From: an uncultured Erythrobacter sp. | GTDB taxonomy: Bacteria > Pseudomonadota > Alphaproteobacteria > Sphingomonadales > Sphingomonadaceae | Assembly (NCBI GenBank): GCA_937969505.1 | Contig: CALBWA010000031.1 | Span: 1 to 64,000 of the forward strand | Direction of reading: 5' to 3' | Length of the DNA stretch: 64,000 nt | In this document: one piece after another, positions 47,542-56,841 of the stretch | How the letters are laid out: every line of letters starts with the position of its first letter | How positions within the stretch are numbered: position 1 is the stretch's first letter | Translations under genes and position numbers: made by a program | Notes under the pieces: generated by a model | What the model was told of the DNA's origin: nothing | The model's database searches: none | The model's input: only the letters and a program-made list of their open reading frames with translations

Positions 47542-49751
47542 TCGGCGCTCTCGTCACTTGTTTGGACCTTTACTTTCTTGGCTTTGTCCAGCTGCCACAG
47601 CAGGAAGGAAAACTCTTCAGCTGTTTCATATAGCGAATTCCAGCGGCCCGATTTGCCACCATGCCCGGCACCCATATTGGTCTTGAGCAGCAGCGAGTTG
47701 TCGTCGGTTTTGACCTCACGCAGTTTGGCGACCCATTTGGCCGGTTCCCAATAGGTCACCCGTGGGTCGTTGAGGCCTGCGGTGACCAGCAGAGGCGGAT
47801 AATCCTGCGCACTCACCTGATCGTATGGTGAATAGCTGAGCATGTAGGCAAATGCCTGCTTGCTGGTGATCGGATTGCCCCATTCCTGCCATTCGCCCGG
47901 CGTTAGGGGCAGGTCTTCATCCAGCATCGTATTGAGCACATCGACAAAGGGAACATGCGCGGCAACCGCGCCGAACAAAGATGGATCCTGATTGATCACG
48001 GCCCCCATCAACTCGCCCCCGGCAGAACCGCCCGATGCGGTGACCATGCCCTGTTTGGTGTAGCCTAGATCAACCAGCCCGCGACCCACATCGACAAAGT
48101 CGTTGAAGGTGTTGGTCCGCTCGTTCAGCTTGCCTTGCAAATACCAGCGTCGCCCCAGATCATCGCCGCCCCGGATATGCGCGATGGCATAAGCAAAACC
48201 GCGATCCACCAGGCTCAACCGAGTGGTGGAAAAGCCCGGCGGCACGGCATAGCCATACGCGCCGTAAGCATAGAGGTGCAACGGGCCCGCGGCTCCGCCG
48301 TTCAATTGATCGCGATCCTTGCGATAGACGATGCTGACCGGCACCATCGTGCCGTCCCGCGCCTCAATCGCAAGACGTTCCGTCGTATACAGTGACGCAT
48401 CGTAACCGCTGGGAATTTCCTGTTGCTTGAGCAGCTCAAGCGAACCGCTTGCCACGTCATAGTCATAGACCGAATCCGGTGTGACCATGCTCTCGTAAGA
48501 CAGGCGCAGCTTGCTCATGTCATATTCGGGATTGTTGAACAGACCTGCGTCGTAACTTGCTTCAGCAAATTCGATCGGCGTTGCATCAAGCGGCGCGTCA
48601 TAGGACCGGATCTGGATCTGATCGAGACCGTTCAGCCGGCCTTCGGTGACCATGAAATCCTTGAACAGGTCAAAGCCCGTCAGATAGAAATTGTCCGATC
48701 CTGCCAGCACGGTTTCCCATGCCCCCGGCGCATCAATAGACGCTTTGGCGAGGCGGAAATTGATGTGGTCGTCATTGGTCCAGATGAACAGTTCTTCGTC
48801 CCGCACGTCGACTGAATATTCGACGCCCTTCTGGCGCGGTTTGACCACAATCTGCTCGCCGGTGGGGTTGTCGGCCCGCACCAGCCGCACTTCGCTGGTT
48901 TCGTTGTCGCCCGTGGCAATAATCAACCAGTCATCCTGGGCAGACAGGCCCGCCCCCACACGGAAGGTGACATCCTCCTCCACGAATATTTCGACATCGT
49001 CTTCAACCTGTGTCCCGATGGTGTGCAAGCGGACATTGTTGACGCGCCAATTATCATCAACCTTGCTGTAGGCAAGGATGCTATCGTCCTTGAGCCAGAT
49101 CAGGCTGGAAAGCGTTTCAGGAATGACATCGTCCAGCAGTTCGCCAGTTTCAAGATCCTTGATCCTGGCAGTGAACCGCTCTGATCCGTTGTCGTCATAG
49201 GCATACGCCAGATAGCGGCCGTTATCGCTGACCGACATGGCACCAAGCCGAAAATACTCGAGGCCATCAGCCAGAGCGTTTTCGTCGAGAATCAATTGCG
49301 CATCGCCGCCTGCTGCCGGTTTGCGGTAATGCTTGCGATATTGCGAGCCCTCTTCGAATTCAGACCAGTAAAGATAGTCGCCATCCTTTTGCGGAACGGT
49401 GCTGTCATCTTCCTTGATCCGGGCGCGCATTTCCTCAAACAACGTCTCTGTATCAGCCTTGAAAGGGGCCATCTGCGCTTCGAACCAGGCGTTTTCCGCC
49501 TTCAGGTGATCGAGCACGTCCTCATCATCGATAACCGGATAGGATTGATCCTTGAGCCAGTGATAGGGATCGGAGATGGTAATCCCGTGATGGGTGTAGG
49601 AATGCGCGCGCTTTTCCGCGACAGGTGGTGAAGTTGGGGCCGGTTGGCTCACGCTGAGATTATCCTTTTGATCCGTTTCAGTCTGGGCTGACAGGGGAGA
49701 AATGGCGAGGCAGCTGGTCATAGCCGCTGCGAGAAAAAACGTGTGTTTCAT
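47538..49751 (-). CDS. S9-family prolyl oligopeptidase-like peptidase (oligopeptidase B type)
   Basis: A 737-residue serine peptidase with a signal peptide (MKHTFFLAAAMTSCLAISPLSAQ), so it acts in the periplasm or beyond. The seven-bladed beta-propeller covers about 110-430. The catalytic domain has Ser in TASGGSAGGELMG, Asp in TAGLNDPRVTYWEPAKW and His in MGAGHGGKSGRWNS. The GGSAGG form and HGG fit oligopeptidase B, which prefers basic residues at P1. ATG at 49751 is chosen; the longer open frame crosses the divergent aminopeptidase region. It heads the operon with the thioesterase and OYE-family genes. Confidence 0.93.
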   Translation of the reverse strand: MKHTFFLAAAMTSCLAISPLSAQTETDQKDNLSVSQPAPTSPPVAEKRAHSYTHHGITISDPYHWLKDQSYPVIDDEDVLDHLKAENAWFEAQMAPFKADTETLFEEMRARIKEDDSTVPQKDGDYLYWSEFEEGSQYRKHYRKPAAGGDAQLILDENALADGLEYFRLGAMSVSDNGRYLAYAYDDNGSERFTARIKDLETGELLDDVIPETLSSLIWLKDDSILAYSKVDDNWRVNNVRLHTIGTQVEDDVEIFVEEDVTFRVGAGLSAQDDWLIIATGDNETSEVRLVRADNPTGEQIVVKPRQKGVEYSVDVRDEELFIWTNDDHINFRLAKASIDAPGAWETVLAGSDNFYLTGFDLFKDFMVTEGRLNGLDQIQIRSYDAPLDATPIEFAEASYDAGLFNNPEYDMSKLRLSYESMVTPDSVYDYDVASGSLELLKQQEIPSGYDASLYTTERLAIEARDGTMVPVSIVYRKDRDQLNGGAAGPLHLYAYGAYGYAVPPGFSTTRLSLVDRGFAYAIAHIRGGDDLGRRWYLQGKLNERTNTFNDFVDVGRGLVDLGYTKQGMVTASGGSAGGELMGAVINQDPSLFGAVAAHVPFVDVLNTMLDEDLPLTPGEWQEWGNPITSKQAFAYMLSYSPYDQVSAQDYPPLLVTAGLNDPRVTYWEPAKWVAKLREVKTDDNSLLLKTNMGAGHGGKSGRWNSLYETAEEFSFLLWQLDKAKKVKVQTSDESAD

Positions 49752-49881
49752 AGTCAAGTATCCAGGTTGCGAACGGTCTTTAACACCCGGCTGGAAAGCT
49801 GATGCGATAGAACCTATGTTGGTGGTCATATACAAATGGCAATGCGCGACAAGTGCAGCCGGCCAAACAAGGACACGCCAC

Positions 49882-51687
49882 ATGCTGATGCAAACCCATG
49901 AAGCCCGCCTCGATGCCTTGCGCAAGCAATTGGCACGGCAGGACCTCGACGGATTTTTCGTGCCCATCTCTGATGAACATGTCAGCGAATATGTCGGCTC
50001 CTACGCCCAGCGTCTGGAATGGTTGACCGGCTTTGGCGGTTCGGCTGGCAGCGCAGTGGTGCTGGGCCAGAAAGCGGCGATGTTCGTTGACGGCCGTTAT
50101 ACGGTTCAAGTGCGCGAGCAGGTCGACGGCAATCTCTATGATTACTGCTCGATCCCGGCAGAAGCGCCCGGCAAATGGCTGGCCGACAATGCCCCGGAAG
50201 GCGCGCGGATCGGGTTTGACCCATGGCTGCACACCGCCAAATGGGCCGATATGGTAGGTCAGCAATTGTCCAGGGCCGGGATGACCCTGGCGCCAGTGTC
50301 GAGCAATCCGATCGATGCCGTATGGCAGGATCGGCCCGAGCCCTCCACCGCTCCGGCGGTCATCCACGAAGATGCCTATGCTGGGCGTTCATCGGCCGAC
50401 AAGCGCGCGGAAATAGCCGACTGGTTAAGCCGCGAGAATTATGATGCGGCGGTCATTAGCGCACTCGATTCGATTGCATGGTTGCTCAATATTCGCGGCA
50501 GCGATGTCGACCGCACCCCGGTGGCCTTGTCTTACGTCGTAATTGGCAAGGACGGCACGGCCGAATTGTTCATCGCGCCGGAAAAGGTCACCGCTGAGTT
50601 GACCCAGCACCTGGGCAATGCCGTGACCATTCGCGCCCGCGAGACCTTCCCGGCAGCGCTGGGCGAAATGAGGGGCAAAAGGGTGACAGTCGATCCCGAT
50701 TATGGGGTCGCCGCCATCGCGCAATTGCTGGAGGAAGGCGGCGCCGAAGTCGCCTTTAACCGCGACCCGACCATTCTGCCCAAGGCGATCAAGAACCCGG
50801 TTGAGCAACAGGGACACCGCGACGCGCAGGCCCGCGATGGTGCTGCCGTTACTCGGTTCCTGCACTGGTTGCACCGCGAGGGACCCTCTGGTGAGGTGGA
50901 TGAACTGACCGCTGCTGCAAAGCTCAAAGAATTTCGCGAGGGCCACGGTGATCTGCGCGACCTCAGCTTCGATACCATCTCTGCTGCCGGGCCACATGCG
51001 GCCTTGCCCCATTACCGGGTGGATGAAGACAGCAACATCAACATCCCGCCATCAAGCATCTATCTGGTCGATTCGGGCGGGCAGTATCTGGATGGCACGA
51101 CCGATATCACTCGCACCGTGTGGATCGGACCGGGCGAACCCAGCGCGGAAATGACCGATCGCAACACGCGGGTCCTGAAGGGCCATATTGCCATCGACAC
51201 AGCCATCTTCCCCGAAGGCACAGCCGGCAGCCAGCTGGACAGTTTTGCCCGTCAGTCTTTGTGGCAAGCCGGCGTCGATTTCGCCCATGGCACAGGCCAC
51301 GGTGTCGGCAGCTTTCTGTCGGTGCACGAAGGCCCACAGCGCATTTCCAAGCCTGCCGGAGCGCAGGCCGGAACCGATCAGTCGCTGATCCCAGGGATGA
51401 TCCTGTCGAACGAGCCTGGCTATTACAAGCAAGATCATTTCGGCATCCGGATCGAAAATCTGGTGCTGACGCAGGAGCGCGAAATTGACGGTGCGGAAGG
51501 CCGCTATTTCGGTTTCGAAACTCTCACTTTCGTACCGCTCGACAGGCGCCTGATCGATCGCACCCTGCTGAACGCAGATGAAATCGCCTGGGTCGACGAC
51601 TATCATCGCAAAGTGCATGCCCTGCTGGCGCCGCAGCTTGAAGGAAGCGATCTCGATTGGCTCGATCAGGAGTGCGCCCCGCTTTAG
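49882..51687 (+). CDS. Aminopeptidase P family protein (Xaa-Pro aminopeptidase, M24)
   Basis: A 601-residue metallopeptidase that removes N-terminal residues before proline. It has an N-terminal creatinase-like domain (VPISDEHVSEYVGSYAQRL) and a second similar domain, then the pita-bread catalytic domain: metal ligands Asp in VDSGGQYLDGTTDITRTVW (two Asp), His in GTGHGVGSFLSVHEGP, Glu in SNEPGYYKQ and Glu in RIENLVL. The three-domain form matches the longer APP type. AAGGA lies 8 bases before ATG 49882. It is divergent from the S9 peptidase across 130 bases. Confidence 0.95.
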   Translation: MLMQTHEARLDALRKQLARQDLDGFFVPISDEHVSEYVGSYAQRLEWLTGFGGSAGSAVVLGQKAAMFVDGRYTVQVREQVDGNLYDYCSIPAEAPGKWLADNAPEGARIGFDPWLHTAKWADMVGQQLSRAGMTLAPVSSNPIDAVWQDRPEPSTAPAVIHEDAYAGRSSADKRAEIADWLSRENYDAAVISALDSIAWLLNIRGSDVDRTPVALSYVVIGKDGTAELFIAPEKVTAELTQHLGNAVTIRARETFPAALGEMRGKRVTVDPDYGVAAIAQLLEEGGAEVAFNRDPTILPKAIKNPVEQQGHRDAQARDGAAVTRFLHWLHREGPSGEVDELTAAAKLKEFREGHGDLRDLSFDTISAAGPHAALPHYRVDEDSNINIPPSSIYLVDSGGQYLDGTTDITRTVWIGPGEPSAEMTDRNTRVLKGHIAIDTAIFPEGTAGSQLDSFARQSLWQAGVDFAHGTGHGVGSFLSVHEGPQRISKPAGAQAGTDQSLIPGMILSNEPGYYKQDHFGIRIENLVLTQEREIDGAEGRYFGFETLTFVPLDRRLIDRTLLNADEIAWVDDYHRKVHALLAPQLEGSDLDWLDQECAPL

Positions 51688-51770
51688 CTCCAATCGGTCA
51701 GCCAACTTGATGAGTCACCTTTGTTCACTTATTGTTCTATTTCGGGCGATTCGGGAAAGGAACTTGTTCA

Positions 51771-52151
51771 ATGATTGGCTACGTCACTTTCGGCACCAGC
51801 GATCTGCCGCGTGCAGCGCATTTTTATGATGCCATCGCAGCCCACTTCAATGTGGGGCGCATGATGGAATTTGACACTTTCATCGCATGGGGCGACCCAG
51901 GTGGAGCCCCCGGCATTGCTGCAACTTTGCCGTTTGACGGGGCCAAGGCCAGCGTTGGAAACGGAACCATGGTGGCGCTGCAGGTTGATAGCGAGCAGCA
52001 GGTTCAGGCGATTTATGACACCGCGCTTGCTCATGGTGGCAGCGATGAAGGCGCGCCGGGTCCGCGCGGCGACGACGGTTTTTACGCAGGCTATTTCCGC
52101 GATCCTGACGGCAACAAGCTCAATGCGTTTTGCATGAGGGACATGTCATGA
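51771..52151 (+). CDS. VOC-family (glyoxalase/dioxygenase-fold) protein
   Basis: A 126-residue vicinal-oxygen-chelate protein: MIGYVTFGTSDLPRAAHFYDAI at the start and YFRDPDGNKLNAFC at the end, the usual paired betaalphabetabetabeta units. ATG at 51771 follows AAGGAA. It overlaps the next gene by 4 bases (ATGA). The enzyme role (glyoxalase-like, isomerase or resistance protein) is not readable because only one His/Glu metal pattern can be guessed. Confidence 0.88.
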   Translation: MIGYVTFGTSDLPRAAHFYDAIAAHFNVGRMMEFDTFIAWGDPGGAPGIAATLPFDGAKASVGNGTMVALQVDSEQQVQAIYDTALAHGGSDEGAPGPRGDDGFYAGYFRDPDGNKLNAFCMRDMS

Positions 52152-52573
52152 GCGTGGACAAAGCAATCAAGCTGGAAGACAGTTTCATCCATCTGGGGCT
52201 GGGCGCAACAGCCGAACCGCTCCCTCCTTTTGATGGTCCGCAATGGTACGAGACCTATGCCCGCGAGCATGCATCAGACGGGCCAGAGGGCCGGTTGGTA
52301 TCCTTTCATCGCTTCACGCAGGATTGGGACGTTTGGGAAATGCACCCCCATGGCAGCGAGGTGGTGATCTGCACCCAAGGGACAATTAAACTGACGCAAG
52401 AGTTTCCCGACAGGACGCGCAAAACAGTCACGTTGGGAAAAGGTGATTATGCAATCAATCCCCCCGGCGTTTGGCATATTGCCGATGTCACCGGCCTGGC
52501 AGAGGCGATTTTCATCACTGCAGGCGAAGGCACGCAAATGCGTGACCGGGCAGCCTTTCCTCTGGATGAATGA
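52148..52573 (+). CDS. Cupin-domain protein
   Basis: A 141-residue single-domain cupin with WEMHPHGSEVVICTQGTIKL (first motif with His and Glu) and INPPGVWHIADV (second His). It probably binds one divalent metal. It is coupled to the VOC gene by a 4-base ATGA overlap. The function is not known; cupins of this type include regulators, isomerases and small-molecule dioxygenases. Confidence 0.87.
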   Translation: MSVDKAIKLEDSFIHLGLGATAEPLPPFDGPQWYETYAREHASDGPEGRLVSFHRFTQDWDVWEMHPHGSEVVICTQGTIKLTQEFPDRTRKTVTLGKGDYAINPPGVWHIADVTGLAEAIFITAGEGTQMRDRAAFPLDE

Positions 52574-52761
52574 GCCGGCCCAGGCGATACAATTTGCGAC
52601 AAAACGGGCCGCTGGCGGCATAATCCTGCGACAGAGCGTGAGTATAACCGGCTTCAAGAACAACGGCTCGGGTAATTCGTGACCCCTCAAACGATATCCT
52701 CTCAAGGGCCCGGGCTGTTGTTCGTCAAACTATAATGATCCTTATGATCGGGAGCCTGAAA

Positions 52762-53427
52762 ATGAAGAAATCTGTGCTTACTCTTTCCGCGGCGGCCATC
52801 ACCCTGGTCGGTGCAACCGGTGCCTATGCCAACCATCATGGCAGCAAGGCCAAAGTCGATGCGAATGGTGATGGCGAGATCAGTCTGGCTGAAACCATGG
52901 CCCACAGCGCCGAACGCTTTGCACGCATGGATGCCGATGGCAATGGCCAGATCGATACTGCAGACCGTGCAGCTCGCAAGGCAGCACGCTTTGCCAAGCT
53001 GGACGCCAATGGTGACGGAGAAGTCACTCAGGCAGAGATGCAAGCCGCACGTGAGGCCCACAAGGAGGCCCGCACCGAACGCCGCGCGGAGCGAAGCGGC
53101 AAACGTTTTGCAATGCTCGATACCGACGGTAGCGGCGGCCTCAGTGAAGCAGAAATGGCGGCAGCGCGCGAACAGCGTGGCGATCGTGCCAAGGCCGGTG
53201 GCAAGAAACGTGGTGGCGAAATGCGCGGCAAGAAACGCGCTGGCCGCAAGGGCATGAAAATGCTGCGTCAAGCTGACGCAAATGGCGACAAGATCATTAC
53301 CCGTGCAGAATTCGACAAGGCTGTGAAAGCGCGGTTTGAGAAAATGGACACGGACAATTCGGGCACCATCACTCGGGAAGAACGCAAGGCAGCGCGCGAA
53401 GCGCGGAAGGCAGCGCTTCGCTCGTAG
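52762..53427 (+). CDS. Six-EF-hand secreted calcium-binding protein
   Basis: A 221-residue secreted protein (signal peptide MKKSVLTLSAAAITLVGATGAYA) with six EF-hand-like loops: DANGDGEISLAE, DADGNGQIDTAD, DANGDGEVTQAE, DTDGSGGLSEAE, DANGDKIITRAE and DTDNSGTITREE. The fifth loop lacks the usual acid at position 5. Linkers are strongly basic (many Lys and Arg, e.g. KKRGGEMRGKKRAGRKG), so the protein is both Ca-binding and polyanion-like in charge pattern. GGAG lies 8 bases before the ATG. A long hairpin at 53427-53466 separates it from the response regulator gene. Confidence 0.9.
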   Translation: MKKSVLTLSAAAITLVGATGAYANHHGSKAKVDANGDGEISLAETMAHSAERFARMDADGNGQIDTADRAARKAARFAKLDANGDGEVTQAEMQAAREAHKEARTERRAERSGKRFAMLDTDGSGGLSEAEMAAAREQRGDRAKAGGKKRGGEMRGKKRAGRKGMKMLRQADANGDKIITRAEFDKAVKARFEKMDTDNSGTITREERKAAREARKAALRS

Positions 53428-53466
53428 TTCAGCTAACGCACGGCCCCGAACCGTGTTGAGCTGAAC
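53427..53466. promoter_or_regulatory. Long imperfect palindrome between EF-hand gene and two-component genes
   Basis: GTTCAGCT at 53427-53434 (its first base is the last base of the EF-hand stop) pairs exactly with AGCTGAAC at 53459-53466. Inside, CACGG pairs with CCGTG around a short loop, giving a long stem with small bulges. No T-run follows, so it may be an attenuator, processing site or operator. Confidence 0.55.
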
Positions 53467-53494
53467 TGAGAGATGCGGCAAGGACAGGTGTGTA

Positions 53495-54244
53495 ATGGAA
53501 GTATCAACCAGCCATGACACACCTGTCACCGTGTTGCTCGTCGATGATGAAGCGACCCTGCGCGAACCTCTGGCGGAATATCTGACCGGCCAGGGGTTCT
53601 TTGTGCATGAGGCCGAGAGCGCCGCAGCAGCGCGCACCCTGCTTGGCCAGATGCGACCAGACCTGGTACTGCTCGACATCATGATGCCAGGCGAAGACGG
53701 ACTTTCGCTGACCCGGCATCTGGTCGAATCGCAAAGACTGCCTATCATTCTTCTGACAGCCAAGACTGAGGCGACGGATCGCATTGTCGGATTGGAAATG
53801 GGCGCGGATGATTACCTCACCAAACCGTTCGAACCGCGCGAACTGGTGGCGCGCATCCGTTCTGTCCTGCGCCGCGCAGGCCGAAGTGAACCGATCGATC
53901 TCGACGAAGGGGCGCTGTACCGGTTCGATGGCTGGATTCTTGATCCACTCAAACGCAAGCTGATTGACGCTGAAGGGGTGGCCGTGCCCATGTCGACAGC
54001 GGAATTTCGATTGCTGCGGGCTTTTGTCGAAAATCCCCGTGAGGTGCTTGATCGCGACCGTTTGCTCGACATGGTGCAGGGCCGCACCGCACACATGTTC
54101 GACCGCGCGGTTGACAATCAGGTCAGTCGTTTGCGCCGCAAGATCGAAACCGACACCAGCGACCCTCAGCTTATTCTGACTGTCCGCGGGGGCGGTTACC
54201 GCTTTGCTGCGCAGGTAAGCCGAACTCCGCGGCAGGATGACTAG
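53495..54244 (+). CDS. OmpR-family response regulator
   Basis: A 249-residue response regulator. The receiver domain has VDDEATL, phosphoacceptor Asp61 in LLDIMMPGEDG, Thr in LLTAK and Lys in DDYLTKPFEPREL. The C-terminal winged helix has STAEFRLLRAFVENPREVLDRDRLLD and VSRLRRKIE with a LTVRGGGYRF wing. It overlaps the kinase gene by 8 bases. It is the DNA-binding half of the pair downstream of the EF-hand gene. Confidence 0.95.
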   Translation: MEVSTSHDTPVTVLLVDDEATLREPLAEYLTGQGFFVHEAESAAAARTLLGQMRPDLVLLDIMMPGEDGLSLTRHLVESQRLPIILLTAKTEATDRIVGLEMGADDYLTKPFEPRELVARIRSVLRRAGRSEPIDLDEGALYRFDGWILDPLKRKLIDAEGVAVPMSTAEFRLLRAFVENPREVLDRDRLLDMVQGRTAHMFDRAVDNQVSRLRRKIETDTSDPQLILTVRGGGYRFAAQVSRTPRQDD

Positions 54245-55724
54245 CCGCCCGTCCATGTCACCGTCAGCAAACCACCCACTCCCATTTGCACGCAGTCTGC
54301 TGGCCCAGGTCATGCTGGTTGTCGCCATAGGCCTGTTTGTTGGTCAGGCGATTTCTGCCGTACTGCTGTATCAAGCCGCAGAGCAACGACGCGAAACGGC
54401 ATTGGTAAATGCCATTGCATTCCGCCTCATCGCCAATGACCCGCGGCGCGAACGCCGGGGTGGTCGTGCTCGTCCGAACCGAGACGACCAGGGCTTCCTG
54501 CCAGGCGCAGACCAGGAGCCGCGCGGCGAGACCAGGCGGGGCTGGCGCCGCGGCCGGTATGGAACCGAACGGGCTCAAGAGTTCGTGCAGCGTGACCTGG
54601 ACCAACGCAATCCCGCTCTCGAAGCAGCTGTTGCCGACATTTTGAATGAACAATTATTCGAATTTCAGCGCATCATCATCGTGGAACGTACGGCAGGGAA
54701 CGATCCTTTTGTCATTCACCGCGCGAGCGTGCGGCCTAGGCTGCGGCAAGCTGGTTGGCAGGACCGCCAGCTTCTGGTGGCAGCCGTTCAGCTGCAAGGG
54801 GATGCTGGCTGGCGCATAATCCGCGCGACCAAGCCTTTGGCGCCAACCGCAATCGCAGGATCAGCGATCCTGCAAACCGTGCTGATCTTCTTCATCCTGT
54901 TTGGCCTGTTGTATCTGGTAATGCGCCGTATCACACAGCCGCTGGTCCAGCTGACCCGGCGAGTCGAGGCCTTCTCGCGCAATCCGGACCGCGCGCTCGC
55001 GCTGGAAGAAAGCGGACCACGCGATATCCGGCAATTGATTGCCGCGCACAATTCCATGGAAGCGCGCATCGCTGCCATGCTGGATGAAAAGGACGTGATG
55101 CTGGGCGCCATCGGGCACGACCTCAAGACCCCGCTTGCAGCCTTGCGAGTCCGCATTGAAAGCGTGAGCGACACAGCCCAGCGCGAGCGCATGGCCGACA
55201 GCATAGAAGACATCACGCAAACGCTGGATGACATCTTGTCGCTCGCACGGGTCGGGCGGGGCGATGATGCACCAGAGCGGGTTAATCTGTCTGCTCTAGC
55301 GGCGTCTATTGCCGAGGAATTTGAAGATTTGGGCCAGCAGGTTGAGCTTGCTGACAGCCCCCGGGTTGTGGCGCCGGTGCAGATTACATGGATCAAGCGG
55401 GGGCTGCGCAATCTCATTTCAAACGCGGTCCGCTATGGCGGCAGTGCAACCATCACCCTGGGTCAAACTGAGCATGAGGCAATTATCAGGATTGAGGATG
55501 ATGGCCCAGGCATTCCCCCCGACCAAATCGAGGCTATGCTGGAGCCGTTTGCCAGAGGTGAAACCTCACGCAACCGGGCCACGGGCGGCGCGGGACTGGG
55601 GCTGACGCTGGCACGGGCAATCGCCGATCAGCATGGCGGATCGCTCAGCCTGTCGAACCGCGAAAGCGGCGGCCTGACCGCTGAACTGCGTTTGCCGCTG
55701 GATCACACCGGATACCAAGCGTAA
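54237..55724 (+). CDS. Sensor histidine kinase with basic periplasmic domain
   Basis: A 495-residue membrane kinase. Two spans (about 22-44 and 205-225) flank a periplasmic domain of about 160 residues. That domain has a stretch rich in Arg and Gly (residues about 62-110, RRERRGGRARPNRDD and RRGWRRGRYG) and then IIIVERTAGNDPFVIHRASV. A HAMP domain follows (RRITQPLVQLTRRVEAF), then the H-box GHDLKTPLAALRVRIE and the ATP lid with LRNLISNAVRYGG, DDGPGIPPDQ and GAGLGLTLARAIADQHGG. The positive sensor domain beside the Ca-binding protein suggests cation or polyanion sensing. Confidence 0.93.
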   Translation: MTSRPSMSPSANHPLPFARSLLAQVMLVVAIGLFVGQAISAVLLYQAAEQRRETALVNAIAFRLIANDPRRERRGGRARPNRDDQGFLPGADQEPRGETRRGWRRGRYGTERAQEFVQRDLDQRNPALEAAVADILNEQLFEFQRIIIVERTAGNDPFVIHRASVRPRLRQAGWQDRQLLVAAVQLQGDAGWRIIRATKPLAPTAIAGSAILQTVLIFFILFGLLYLVMRRITQPLVQLTRRVEAFSRNPDRALALEESGPRDIRQLIAAHNSMEARIAAMLDEKDVMLGAIGHDLKTPLAALRVRIESVSDTAQRERMADSIEDITQTLDDILSLARVGRGDDAPERVNLSALAASIAEEFEDLGQQVELADSPRVVAPVQITWIKRGLRNLISNAVRYGGSATITLGQTEHEAIIRIEDDGPGIPPDQIEAMLEPFARGETSRNRATGGAGLGLTLARAIADQHGGSLSLSNRESGGLTAELRLPLDHTGYQA

Positions 55725-55755
55725 CCCTTTCGCATGCTCTAGCGAAAGACCTGAT

Positions 55756-56841
55756 ATGACCGATATTCTTTATGGTTCTGCACCCTCGCTGTTTTCCGGC
55801 AAGGCCCGCGCCTATCTTGACTGGAAAGCCGTCGATTACCGCGAATTGACGCCCGACCAGAAGGTCCGCGATTCGATAATCATGCCTGCTGTTGGAAGGA
55901 TGGTCATCCCGGTCATGCAGCTGGCAGATGGGGCGATCCTGCAGGATACGACGGTGATCATCGATCATTACGAAGCCGCATCGCCCAGCCCTTCTGTCTA
56001 TCCACAAACCCCGCGCCAGCATCTCGCTGCACTGCTACTGGAGTGTTATGGTGACGAGTGGCTGGTTATTCCCGCGATGCATTATCGTTGGAACTACAAT
56101 GAGGAATGGATCTTTTCCGAATTTGGCCGCTCCATGGCGCCTGATGCGACACCAGAGCAACAAGCGGCCATTGGCAAGTCCGTGGGAGAAAGGTTCCGCG
56201 GGTTCGTGCCAATGCTGGGCATTAACGAACAAACTGTTCCTGCGATCGAGGCCAGCTATGAGGCTTTGCTCGCTGATTTGGACGCGCATTTCTCACAGCA
56301 CGATTTTCTGTTCGGCAGCCGTCCTTCAATCGGTGATTATGGTCTGATCGGCCCCCTTTACGCCCATCTTTACCGTGACCCGGCTTCTGGCGAGATCATG
56401 CAGCGCCTTGCGCCGCAAGTGGGCAGGTGGGTCGAACGCATGGTCAATGTTGAAACGCCGCGATCGGGCCAATTCTTGGCCGGAGACGAAGTCCCGCAAA
56501 CCGTATTGCCGGTGCTGCAACGGATGATGTCAGAACAATTGCCCAATCTTGTCCGCATCGCGGAGCTCATGGCAGAGTGGGGCAAAGCCTGCACAGATCG
56601 GGAATTGCCCCGCGCTGTTGGCATGGCCGAGTACGCCCTTGGCGATGTGTCGTCAGCCCGCATGGCGACACCTTTCAGCCTATGGATGGTGCAGCGCGCG
56701 ACCGATTATCTTGCCTCACTGAAAGGCCAGGATCTGGCGAGCTGCGAAGCTTTGCTACACGAAGTCGGCGGAGCAGCCCTGCTCGACTTTCCGATGCCCT
56801 TTCGGCTGAAGTTTGAAGATCACCGGCTCTACCGCGCCTGA
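55756..56841 (+). CDS. Glutathione S-transferase-family protein
   Basis: A 361-residue protein with an N-terminal thioredoxin-like GST domain (ILYGSAPSLFSGKARAYLDWK, MVIPVMQLADGAILQDTTVIIDHYE) and an unusually long C-terminal helical part of about 280 residues (most GSTs have about 120). The C-terminal helices include LLADLDAHFSQHDFLFGSRPSIGDYGLIGPLYAHLYRD, the usual GST C domain, then about 120 more residues of unknown type. Its stop abuts the HerA-like gene stop. The substrate is not known. Confidence 0.85.
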   Translation: MTDILYGSAPSLFSGKARAYLDWKAVDYRELTPDQKVRDSIIMPAVGRMVIPVMQLADGAILQDTTVIIDHYEAASPSPSVYPQTPRQHLAALLLECYGDEWLVIPAMHYRWNYNEEWIFSEFGRSMAPDATPEQQAAIGKSVGERFRGFVPMLGINEQTVPAIEASYEALLADLDAHFSQHDFLFGSRPSIGDYGLIGPLYAHLYRDPASGEIMQRLAPQVGRWVERMVNVETPRSGQFLAGDEVPQTVLPVLQRMMSEQLPNLVRIAELMAEWGKACTDRELPRAVGMAEYALGDVSSARMATPFSLWMVQRATDYLASLKGQDLASCEALLHEVGGAALLDFPMPFRLKFEDHRLYRA

